Below are positions 1 to 4,882 of a stretch of 5,257 nucleotides of DNA, one piece after another; positions within the stretch are counted from its first letter, which is position 1, and each line of letters opens with the position of its first letter. Location: positions 1-5,257 of the forward strand of contig CALQBT020000222.1 of the NCBI GenBank assembly GCA_943328885.2, given 5' to 3'. The notes under the pieces were generated by a model, which saw only the letters and a program-made list of their open reading frames with translations, ran no database searches and had not been told where the DNA came from. The DNA comes from Bordetella parapertussis (GTDB taxonomy: Bacteria; Pseudomonadota; Gammaproteobacteria; Burkholderiales; Burkholderiaceae_C). The position numbers were made by a program, and so were the translations under genes.

Positions 1-677
1 GCCTTCAACTTGCCGCTGCGGATGTGTTGCGCCGCGCTGCCCAGCGCCTCGAAGATGTAGTCGATCTCGCCGCCCAGCAGCGCGGTGGTGGCCGGGCCGG
101 TGCCCTTGTACGGCACATGCTCGGCCTTGATGCCGGCCGCGGCGTTGAACATTTCGCAGGCCAGGTGGCGCGTGGTGCCGTTGCCGGCCGAGCCGCAGTT
201 GACCTTGCCCGGGTTGGCCTTGGCGAAGGCCAGCAGTTCGGGCAGCGTCTTGGCTGGCACGCGCGCCGCGGCCACGAGCACATCGGGGAAGACGGCCACG
301 GTGGTCACCGGCAGCAGGTCACGCTCCAGGTCGTAGGGCAGGTTCTTGTAGGCCGAGACAGCCACGGCCACATGCACTGGCGACAGCAGCACGGTGTAGC
401 CATCGGCCGGCGACTTGGCTGCTGCCGCAGCGCCGATGGTGCCGCCGGCGCCGCCGCGGTTGTCGATGACGAACTGCTGCCCGCTGAGTTGCGAGAGCTT
501 GGCCGCGAGCGGCCGCGCCACGGTATCAGTGCCGCCGCCGGGCGGGAAGGGCACGATCACACGCACGGGCTTGGCGGGCCAGTCCTGGGCAGAGGCGGGG
601 AAGGCTACAAAGGCCATGCCGAGGCCGAACGCGGCGAACAGGATGGAGCGGCGCAGCAGGGAGTCGAGAGGGTTCAT
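1..677 (-). CDS. Bug/TctC-family tripartite tricarboxylate transporter substrate-binding protein, 3' end beyond window
   Basis: N-terminal 225 residues of a periplasmic solute-binding protein of the Bug (TctC) family; members run to about 320 residues, so roughly 100 are missing past base 1. Residues 1-30 form a signal peptide: Arg9-Arg10, a hydrophobic stretch 11-27, then Ala-Ser-Ala before Gln31. The mature start Asp-Trp-Pro-Ala-Lys-Pro leads into the family signature VIVPFPPGGGTDTVAR (40-55), followed by DNRGGAGGTIGA (72-83) and SPADGYT (89-95). HVPYKGTGPATTALLGGEID further on is the usual mid-protein block. These glycine-rich loops hold the ligand carboxylate in solved family members. Bug proteins bind small carboxylates or aromatics in the periplasm; the ligand cannot be read here, and many act as orphans without adjacent TctA/TctB. 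The ATG at 677 is the only sensible start, since an in-frame stop lies about 40 bp upstream; its ribosome binding site is weak. It lies 135 bp behind the peroxidase gene on the same strand, so co-transcription is uncertain. Confidence 0.93.
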   Translation of the reverse strand, partial: MNPLDSLLRRSILFAAFGLGMAFVAFPASAQDWPAKPVRVIVPFPPGGGTDTVARPLAAKLSQLSGQQFVIDNRGGAGGTIGAAAAAKSPADGYTVLLSPVHVAVAVSAYKNLPYDLERDLLPVTTVAVFPDVLVAAARVPAKTLPELLAFAKANPGKVNCGSAGNGTTRHLACEMFNAAAGIKAEHVPYKGTGPATTALLGGEIDYIFEALGSAAQHIRSGKLK

Positions 678-812
678 CGCGGGGACTGTACCGGGTCTCT
701 CAAATCTGAACCTCTACAGGCGGCCCGACGGCTGGCTTAGACGCTTCCATTGCATCACTGACCTCCCAAGTGATTTGGGCAGCGAGGTTGGGGCCTTGGG
801 CGGTGCCTTCTT
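678..812. other. Intergenic spacer with overlapping short inverted repeats
   Basis: This 135-bp gap separates two minus-strand genes (peroxidase upstream, Bug gene downstream). It holds two mutually exclusive short hairpins. One pairs ATCACT (754-759) with AGTGAT (769-774) across a 9-nt loop; the other pairs CCCAA (765-769) with TTGGG (775-779). Neither is followed by a T-run on the minus strand, so I do not call a rho-independent terminator. No convincing -35/-10 pair for the Bug gene was found. Confidence 0.4.
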
Positions 813-1397
813 TCAGCGTGTCGCTGGCACCGGTAGGGCCAGCTGGCGTTCGATCTCTCGCAGCAGGTCCTTGCCGTCAGGGCCGGTCATGCTCGAATAG
901 GAGGCGACCGGCTTGCCTTCGCGACCGATCAGGTATTTGTAGAAGTTCCAGCGCGGCTTCTGGCCGGTGGCTTCGGCCAACTGGCGAAAGAAGGGCGAGG
1001 CCTGAGCACCGGCGACCGAGCTCTTGGCGAACATCGGGAACTTGACGCCGAAGGTGTTGGCGCAGAATTCGGCAATCTGCTGGTTGTTACCGGTCTCCTG
1101 CGAGAAATCGTTGGACGGGAAGCCCAGCACAACCAGGCCCCGGTCCCGGTAGCGTGCGTAGAGCTGCTCCAGGCCCTCATACTGGCCGGTGAAACCGCAG
1201 TAGCTGGCGGTGTTGACAACCAGCAGCACCTTGCCGCTGTATTGACACAGGGACTGCGGCTGTTCGTCCTGCAGGCGCGGAAACACATGCTGCAACCCGG
1301 TCGGGCAGCTGGCCGGTTCAGCAGCCTGCACGGGAGCAATGAAACACGCCGCTACCAAAGCCGCAGCGAACGGTATGCCCAGATGCATGGATTTCAT
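813..1397 (-). CDS. Exported glutathione peroxidase-family thiol peroxidase
   Basis: A 194-residue glutathione-peroxidase-fold protein that would reduce peroxides outside the cytoplasm. Residues 1-25 look like a Sec signal peptide (Lys2, hydrophobic 5-23, Val-Gln-Ala before Ala26); Val-Ala-Ala-Cys at 15-18 could instead be read as a lipobox. The peroxidatic site is NTASYCGFTGQYEGLEQLY with Cys67 in the family's selenocysteine/cysteine position. FPSND (93-97) is the second motif, with Asp97 where many members have the catalytic Gln. Trp150-Asn151-Phe152 is the WNF motif. Cys112 in Ile-Ala-Glu-Phe-Cys sits 45 residues after Cys67, matching the resolving cysteine of yeast Gpx3-like enzymes. A thioredoxin-like disulfide reductant is therefore more likely than glutathione. 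Length is typical for a monomeric bacterial GPx plus signal peptide. A weak AGG lies 5 nt before the ATG. It is divergent from the LitR/CarH-like regulator, with a dyad 12 bp upstream of its start, so control by that regulator is plausible but inferred. Confidence 0.93.
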   Translation of the reverse strand: MKSMHLGIPFAAALVAACFIAPVQAAEPASCPTGLQHVFPRLQDEQPQSLCQYSGKVLLVVNTASYCGFTGQYEGLEQLYARYRDRGLVVLGFPSNDFSQETGNNQQIAEFCANTFGVKFPMFAKSSVAGAQASPFFRQLAEATGQKPRWNFYKYLIGREGKPVASYSSMTGPDGKDLLREIERQLALPVPATR

Positions 1398-1508
1398 GAC
1401 AGCCTATATTTGTCTTGGACAAAACCTGAGTATGCTCTATTCAGCCCTGCGCACGCCATCCACTCCAAACCCGATCCCCTCGCCTTGCTGGCTCATCCCA
1501 CCGCGACC
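1398..1508. promoter_or_regulatory. Divergent promoter region between peroxidase and MerR-type regulator genes
   Basis: This 111-bp gap separates divergently transcribed genes and must carry both promoters unless a leader extends further. The side next to the peroxidase is AT-richer than its surroundings. On the plus strand TTGTCT (1410-1415) and TATGCT (1431-1436) are a weak -35/-10 candidate with a 15-bp spacer, shorter than optimal. I could not identify a convincing minus-strand promoter. MerR-type regulators commonly bind dyads in such divergent regions and control themselves and the neighbour. Confidence 0.5.
1409..1423. promoter_or_regulatory. Candidate operator, dyad TTTGTC-TTG-GACAAA
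   Basis: A perfect 6-bp inverted repeat with a 3-bp centre (TTTGTCTTGGACAAA), 12 bp upstream of the peroxidase ATG and 86 bp upstream of the regulator ATG. The symmetry, location and neighbouring MerR-type gene suggest an autoregulatory operator. This is inference. The site does not obviously match the spaced TRTACA/TGTAYA pattern that I recall for some LitR proteins. Confidence 0.45.
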
Positions 1509-2453
1509 ATGAACCAGACCGCTGCCCGCATCCAAGCGCCCATCCTCTGGGACATCGCCGAAATCGAGCGCGACACCGGCCTGGGCAAGGACACCTTGCG
1601 GGTCTGGGAACGCCGCTACGGCTTTCCGACGCCGCTGCGTGACACGCGTGGCGACCGGCTTTACGACCAGCCGCAGCTCGAGCGCCTGCTGCGCATCAAG
1701 CGCCTGCTCGACTTGGGTCATCGACCAGGCAAGGTCGTTCCGCTGCCCTTGCAGGCCCTGGACGCCTTGCTGCAGACCCTCTTCAGCGCGGCTGGCCAGC
1801 CCGATGCAACTGCAGCCCTTGTGGACGACTGGCTCGATCGGCTCCAGCACAGCAAACCGGCAGAACTGCGTGCGGCATTGCAGCAGGAGCTGCGGCGCCA
1901 GGGCCTGTCGCAGGCGATCGAACAGCTGCTGGCCCCCTTGGGTCAGCGCATCGGTCAGGCCTGGTTGGCCGACCAACTCTCGATCCACCAGGAGCATCTG
2001 TTCACCGAGACGCTGCAGTCCGTGCTGCGCGAAGCCATCAGCACCCTGGACGCGGGCGGCCCAGCGGTCAACAGCCCGCCGCGCATGCTGCTGACCACGC
2101 TGCCACGGGAGCAGCACCAGTTGGGGCTGCTGATGGCCGAATGCTATTTCGCGCTCGGGCGCTGCGAGCGCATTGCCCTAGGTCCCAGGCTGCCACCGAC
2201 CGAAATCCTGGCGGCGGTCGAGCGCTTCCAGATCGACATCGTCGCGCTCAGCATCAGCCTGCATGCCTCGGCGCGCGAGATCGCGCAGCAATTGAAGGTG
2301 CTGCGCGAGCAGTTGTCGCCCGAGGTTGAACTCTGGGTCGGCGGCGGCTGGGCCAGTACCGGCCGGCGCCACCTGCCTGGCGGCGTGCATTGCGTGGTCA
2401 ACGACGAGCAGGTCAACGCCGGCCTAGCGCGCTGGCGTGCGGCACATGCCTGA
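1509..2453 (+). CDS. MerR-family transcriptional regulator with cobalamin-binding domain (LitR/CarH type photoreceptor)
   Basis: A 314-residue cytoplasmic regulator. Residues 12-80 are a MerR-type winged helix-turn-helix: DIAEIERDTGLGKDTLRVWE, Arg-Arg-Tyr-Gly-Phe-Pro, then a wing with Arg-Leu-Tyr and helix QLERLLRIKRLLDLG. Residues 100-180 resemble the four-helix B12-cap, with Trp152, nine residues, then Glu162-His163: the W-x9-E-H motif of CarH-type adenosylcobalamin photoreceptors. Residues 190-310 are the Rossmann-like B12-binding domain, with Glu201-x-His203-x-x-Gly206 in place of the usual Asp-x-His-x-x-Gly, the His being the lower cobalt ligand, and a late Gly-Gly-Gly at 278-280. In CarH/LitR proteins adenosylcobalamin promotes DNA binding in the dark and light breaks the Co-C bond, releasing repression. 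The frame is open back to 1242 over antisense peroxidase sequence, but the MerR domain starts just after the ATG at 1509, so I use that start despite a poor ribosome binding site. The stop overlaps alternative SDR starts, suggesting an operon. Confidence 0.9.
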   Translation: MNQTAARIQAPILWDIAEIERDTGLGKDTLRVWERRYGFPTPLRDTRGDRLYDQPQLERLLRIKRLLDLGHRPGKVVPLPLQALDALLQTLFSAAGQPDATAALVDDWLDRLQHSKPAELRAALQQELRRQGLSQAIEQLLAPLGQRIGQAWLADQLSIHQEHLFTETLQSVLREAISTLDAGGPAVNSPPRMLLTTLPREQHQLGLLMAECYFALGRCERIALGPRLPPTEILAAVERFQIDIVALSISLHASAREIAQQLKVLREQLSPEVELWVGGGWASTGRRHLPGGVHCVVNDEQVNAGLARWRAAHA

Positions 2454-2475
2454 CCCGCGACTCAAGGCCACAGAC

Positions 2476-3201
2476 ATGCCAGACAGCACAGACGCCTTCT
2501 CTTCGATGCACAGCCTGCGCGAGGGCTATTCGGCCTTGGTGCTGGGCGCCAGCGGCGCGATCGGCCAGGCCTTTGTGACAAGACTGCAGTCCGATCCGCG
2601 CTGCGCCGGCGTGACCGCGCTGTCGCGCCAGAGCGAGCCCGCCTTTGATCTCATGGACCCTGTCAGCTTAGAGCGTCTGGCGCTGGTCATGGCCGCGCAA
2701 CACCCGTTCCAGCTGGTGCTGGATGCCACCGGCGCGCTGACCCTCCACGGACGCAGCCCGGAAAAGCGGCTGAGCGACCTGAACGCCCAAGCATTGCTCG
2801 ACGCCATGGCTGTCAACGCGATCGGACCTGTGCTGCTGCTCAAACAGTTGCTGCCCCGGCTCGCCAGCGGCGAGCGCGTGATTTGGGCCAAGCTGTCGGC
2901 GAGGGTCGGCAGCATCGAGGACAACCGCAAGGGCGGCTGGTACGGCTACCGCGCGTCCAAGGCTGCGCTCAACATGCTGCTGCAGAGCGCCGCGATCGAG
3001 ATCGCACGCCGGCGCCCGCTGGCCGTGATTGCGGCGCTGCAACCCGGTACGGTGCGCTCCGCGTTGAGCCAACCCTTCGTCGGCGAGCAGGCGCTTGAAC
3101 CGTTCGATTCAGCCGGCCGGCTGCTGCGCGTGCTCGATGCACTGGAGCCGAGCGGACGGGCGCAATTCGTCGACCACGCCGGGCAAGCCATCCCCTGGTG
3201 A
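2476..3201 (+). CDS. Short-chain dehydrogenase/reductase (SDR), C-factor-like
   Basis: An SDR of 241 residues from this start. It has a Rossmann nucleotide site Leu-Gly-Ala-Ser-Gly-Ala-Ile-Gly (23-30, the family's Gly-x-x-x-Gly-x-Gly), Asp-Ala-Thr-Gly-Ala (83-87) in the place of the NNAG motif, and active-site Asn114 in NAIGP. Ser141/Ser146 lie in LSARVGSIEDN, followed by Tyr158-x-x-x-Lys162 in YRASKAALN. PGTVRS follows, as in classical SDRs. All catalytic elements are present, so it should be an active NAD(P)-dependent oxidoreductase of unknown substrate. The SARVGSI-x-D-N and GGWY-x-YR-x-SK pattern is typical of the C-factor/CsgA-like branch. Start choice: ATG 2476 has AAGG 8 nt upstream. 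ATG 2446 and GTG 2437 overlap the regulator's stop and would add 10 or 13 residues; ATG 2506 is also possible. In many proteobacteria such SDRs sit with photolyase and LitR-type genes, which fits the context (from memory). The next genes have been replaced by IS debris. Confidence 0.9.
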   Translation: MPDSTDAFSSMHSLREGYSALVLGASGAIGQAFVTRLQSDPRCAGVTALSRQSEPAFDLMDPVSLERLALVMAAQHPFQLVLDATGALTLHGRSPEKRLSDLNAQALLDAMAVNAIGPVLLLKQLLPRLASGERVIWAKLSARVGSIEDNRKGGWYGYRASKAALNMLLQSAAIEIARRRPLAVIAALQPGTVRSALSQPFVGEQALEPFDSAGRLLRVLDALEPSGRAQFVDHAGQAIPW

Positions 3202-3275
3202 ATGACGGGGCAGGCCCCTAGAAATCGACCGAGGTGGCTTTGGCGGCTCTATGCCGTTTCTTGTGGAATTTCACT
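3202..3275. other. Junction between SDR gene and ISL3-type remnant, possible IS terminal repeat
   Basis: Short gap after the SDR. GGGG-CAGG-CCCC (3208-3219) can fold, but no T-run follows, so termination is doubtful. GGCTCTATGCCGTTTCTTG, starting at 3245, begins with the GGCTCT that I associate with ISL3-family terminal inverted repeats. It lies at the right distance behind the transposase stop at 3276 to be that element's end. No inverted partner was seen to the right, so the element is truncated. Confidence 0.4.
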
Positions 3276-3512
3276 TCACAGAGGGCGCGTGCTGACGCCT
3301 GCGGCCAAGGGCGCGGCGGGCAGGAAGGGCGAGGCCGGCAAATGCGTGAGCTTGCCCAGACGCAGATAGGCGATGGCAATGAAGTTGGCTGCAGTCCTGA
3401 ATCCTCGTGCAGCGTGCTTGGCTTGCTGCATCAGCCCGTTCCTGGCTTCGACGAAGACCATGCTTCGGTGATCGAGCATGCCGCTCACCACCGGGTTAAA
3501 GTGAGTCTTCAA
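3276..3512 (-). pseudogene. C-terminal fragment of ISL3-family transposase
   Basis: About 78 residues matching the C-terminal end of ISL3-family (DDE) transposases. The fragment holds GMLDHRS, then Val-Glu-Ala-Arg-Asn-Gly-Leu, QQAKHAARGFRTAANFIAIA, YLRLGKLTHLPASPFLPAA and a stop. The Glu in the VEA-x-NGL block belongs to the family's catalytic DDE set. The usual Asn-Ala before this block and Met in EAMNG are altered (Met-Val, Ala-Arg), consistent with decay. Full-length members have about 400 residues, so most of the protein is missing. The same frame is open a little further, to about 3547, through an eight-C tract and reads Lys-Ser-Arg-Leu. That resembles the ARRSRL block upstream in intact proteins, but with several residues lost between. 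The TTG at 3512 is only where the recognisable tail begins, not a real start. The piece is an IS relic, not an active element. Confidence 0.75.
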
Positions 3513-3540
3513 GGGGGGGGCAGTCGATTGAAGGCGACTC
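3503..3540. repeat. Imperfect inverted repeat around an eight-G tract
   Basis: GAGTCTTCAA (3503-3512) pairs with TTGAA-GGC-GACTC (3528-3540) apart from a 3-nt bulge. The loop holds eight consecutive G (3513-3520). A competing stem pairs AGTCG (3522-3526) with CGACT (3535-3539). The repeat lies where the ISL3 transposase remnant loses its match, so it may mark a deletion or rearrangement scar. Confidence 0.45.
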
Positions 3541-3822
3541 TTGCCTGTGGCTCAACCGCACAACGCGGGGCTGCTGCGTGATGCCGACCTGCTGCATCAT
3601 CCAGGCCATTTCGAACGCCTTGTTGAGCGCACTCGCACCGGCCAGCAGCGCGCCAGGGCAGCCGGCACGCACATGGGCCGCCCGTTCAAGACCACCGAAG
3701 CGCAGCGGCAGGCCATCCGCGCCAGCTTGGTGAAGGGTGAGACCGTGACGGCGGCGGCGCGTGACTTCAAAGTCCGGTGGGTGACGGTGCTGACGGTCCG
3801 TGACAATGCCAGGCCGAGATGA
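3541..3822 (+). pseudogene. C-terminal fragment of serine recombinase (resolvase/invertase family)
   Basis: Recognisable from about 3610: Phe-Glu-Arg, Leu-Val-Glu-Arg-Thr, then GQQRARAAGTHMGRPFKTT and AQRQAIRASLVKGETVTAAA followed by Arg-Asp-Phe-Lys-Val. This is the end of the catalytic-domain E helix (FER-xx-LVERT), the Gly-Arg-Pro hinge and the Hin-type helix-turn-helix of DNA resolvases and invertases. The catalytic Ser domain is missing. Just upstream, the +1 frame reads Ile-Ile-Gln-Ala (3596-3607), which matches the IIQA-x-AEFER segment of intact enzymes. A small deletion or frameshift near 3608 therefore explains the break. The C-terminal helix has also changed (Val-Arg-Trp-Val-Thr-Val for the usual Val-Ser-Arg-x-Thr-Val). 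It cannot catalyse recombination. It is probably a relic of a Tn3-like or phage element near the ISL3 remnant. The first ~23 residues of this open frame have no recognisable match. Confidence 0.72.
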
Positions 3823-3933
3823 CCTTCGACCTCTTCCTTGGACGCTGCATGCTGCTGACCTACAGGCTGGCCGCCCACGCCACCTTGAACTGGATGGACG
3901 ACGCGACGACGCTGGCGATGATGTTCAGTTGAT
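3820..3933 (+). other. Unassigned 37-codon open frame overlapping the recombinase remnant stop
   Basis: An ATG overlapping the recombinase remnant's TGA (ATGA) opens a 37-residue frame. It starts MTFDLFLGRCMLLTYRLAAH and ends Met-Met-Phe-Ser. No ribosome binding site is visible and I recognise no family. It may be a chance frame or the 5' end of a truncated gene. It occupies most of the gap between the recombinase and FGE remnants, where I see no other gene. Confidence 0.2.
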
Positions 3934-3954
3934 CGGCCTCCGATTCCGACGGGA

Positions 3955-4218
3955 TTACCGGCGCGCTATGGCTCTATGGGTCCTGGCGATACGCATGCCG
4001 GTGATGTTGCTGCGGTAGCCCGGCTCGATGTGGATGCGGCCGGCCGAGCGCAGGTTCCCGGGGGAGTCGTTCCAGGCGCCGCCGCGAAGCACCCGCCGCG
4101 CCTGATCGCCGTCGCTCAGCCAAGCCGATCCGTCACTGGTTTCACCACGGTAGTTCTTGTGCCCGGCCGTCAGCCTCTTATCCTGCTCCTCGCCGCGATC
4201 GAAGCTGTACGTCGCCTC
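3955..4218 (-). pseudogene. C-terminal fragment of formylglycine-generating enzyme/SUMF1-type protein
   Basis: Open for 87 codons with no usable start, bounded upstream by an in-frame TGA at 4219-4221. It reads NYRGETSDGSAW, then Arg-Arg-Val-Leu-Arg-Gly-Gly-Ala-Trp-Asn-Asp-Ser-Pro, Asn-Leu-Arg-Ser-Ala, then Pro-Gly-Tyr-Arg-x-Asn-x-x-Gly-Met-Arg-Ile-Ala-Arg. This is the conserved C-terminal core of the FGE-sulfatase domain (usual form RVLRGGSW, NLRSA-x-R, GFRVAR). Copper-type FGEs oxidise a Cys of sulfatases to formylglycine; many bacterial relatives have other, often unknown, roles. In usual members a Cys-Trp-His-x-Asn-Tyr segment precedes the DGSAW block; here it reads Ala-Gly-His-Lys-Asn-Tyr, lacking the Cys. 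Only about a quarter of the domain remains. The 25 residues after the TGA do not match convincingly, so homology starts near 4165. The long plus-strand frame across this region is its antisense shadow. Confidence 0.7.
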
Positions 4219-4382
4219 TCATCGCAGGCGCAGGTCGAATTTGGACTGGGTCACGATCGCCCCGAAAAATGCCGACTGAACCGTCTGCTGTCATCGCGAT
4301 ACCATGTGCCGGCCTGGCACAGCAGCGCCTTGCCAGCGCCCGAGGCTGAGGTTCAGCCGTCCATCAAGCAGAGGAGACCGAA
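4219..4382. other. Spacer upstream of the cupin gene, with a 6-bp inverted repeat
   Basis: No gene is supported in this 164-bp stretch. TGTGCC-GGCCT-GGCACA (4305-4321) is a perfect 6-bp dyad with a 5-nt centre, 61 bp before the cupin ATG, and could be an operator. A -35-like TTGGAC lies near 4241 but no good -10 follows at the right distance. The cupin promoter is therefore undetermined. Confidence 0.35.
4371..4376 (+). promoter_or_regulatory. Ribosome binding site of the cupin gene
   Basis: GAGGAG lies 6 nt before the ATG at 4383. It is the best Shine-Dalgarno match before any gene in the window and fixes the cupin start. Confidence 0.8.
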
Positions 4383-4733
4383 ATGCGATTGACCATAACC
4401 GAAAGCCATTTCACGACCAAGGAGCAAGCCCTGGCGGAGATCGCCAAGCTCGGATGGCATGCGATCGAAAAGACCTTCTCAGCAGAGAATGATTTGCATT
4501 GGCATGACTTCGATGCCGTGGCCTATGTGCTCGAGGGAACTGCCAGCGCGGAACTCGAAGACGGCACGGTAGAGCACGCAACCGTGGGCTGTCGCGTCGC
4601 TGCGCCCGCGGGCCTCGTGCATCGCAATGTCGGCGCGGATTGGCACGGGATCGTCGCGTTCAGCGTGCACCCCTCCCAGTTCACCCAGCCGCTGAACAAA
4701 CCATTGGCCAGCCGGCCTTCGGTGAACAGTTGA
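4383..4733 (+). CDS. Small single-domain cupin protein
   Basis: A 116-residue soluble protein built on one cupin barrel. Motif 1 is His39-Trp-His41-Asp-Phe-Asp-Ala-Val-x-Tyr-Val-Leu-Glu-Gly52. Motif 2 is Gly69-x5-Pro75-Ala-Gly77-x2-His80. The three His (39, 41, 80) are the usual metal ligands. The Glu normally found three residues after the second His is Ala45 here, with Asp44 next to it as a possible substitute. The N-terminal 30 residues (EALAEIAKLGWHAIEKTF-like helix and strand) are typical of a small proteobacterial cupin group of unknown function; no reaction can be named. No signal peptide or membrane segment is present. The strong GAGGAG at 4371 and intact frame suggest a functional gene, although it sits between gene fragments and an IS. 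The C-terminal 20 residues (from Pro97) are low in structure. It has no operon partner in view. Confidence 0.85.
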   Translation: MRLTITESHFTTKEQALAEIAKLGWHAIEKTFSAENDLHWHDFDAVAYVLEGTASAELEDGTVEHATVGCRVAAPAGLVHRNVGADWHGIVAFSVHPSQFTQPLNKPLASRPSVNS

Positions 4734-4833
4734 TGGTGGCCGGTGCGTAGCAAGCCGACGGCATCGCTGCACAAGACCAGGCGCCGGGCTCTGGATGAGG
4801 TCACCCGAGTTCGACAGTTCAGCGCCGGAGAAG

Positions 4834-4845
4834 GACCCTAGGGTC
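4834..4845. repeat. 12-bp perfect palindrome GACCCTAGGGTC
   Basis: A perfect dyad with no central spacer, about 100 bp after the cupin stop and 30 bp before the composition change that probably marks the IS end. It could be a binding site for a dimeric protein, a target feature for the insertion, or chance. Confidence 0.5.
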
Positions 4846-4882
4846 AATGGAATCAACGACTTGAGAGCCGAATTCTGAGAAA

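Noticed and set aside
24..740. Long plus-strand open frame over the Bug gene
   Set aside because: It is the antisense shadow of the Bug/TctC protein, whose motifs are unambiguous on the minus strand.
1242..1508. Extension of the MerR-type regulator N-terminus by 89 residues
   Set aside because: The added stretch is antisense to the peroxidase N-terminus and spans the promoter dyad; the MerR domain begins just after ATG 1509.
1398..1508. Canonical spaced LitR box TRTACA-N12-TGTAYA
   Set aside because: Only a partial half-site (TGGACA at 1416-1421) was found, with no matching partner at the required spacing.
1437..2117. 226-codon minus-strand frame opposite the regulator
   Set aside because: Shadow of the regulator in high-GC DNA; no recognisable domain.
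3208..3219. GGGG-CAGG-CCCC as SDR terminator
   Set aside because: Stem of only four pairs and no T-run after it.
3970..3978. Second copy of GGCTCTATG as the other ISL3 end
   Set aside because: It is in direct rather than inverted orientation, the match stops after 9 bp, and it lies inside the FGE fragment's coding sequence.
3976..4392. 138-codon plus-strand frame
   Set aside because: Antisense to the FGE/SUMF1 remnant, with no domain or ribosome binding site.
4795..4878. 27-codon frame after the cupin gene
   Set aside because: Plausible amino acid composition but no ribosome binding site and no recognised family; too weak to call.
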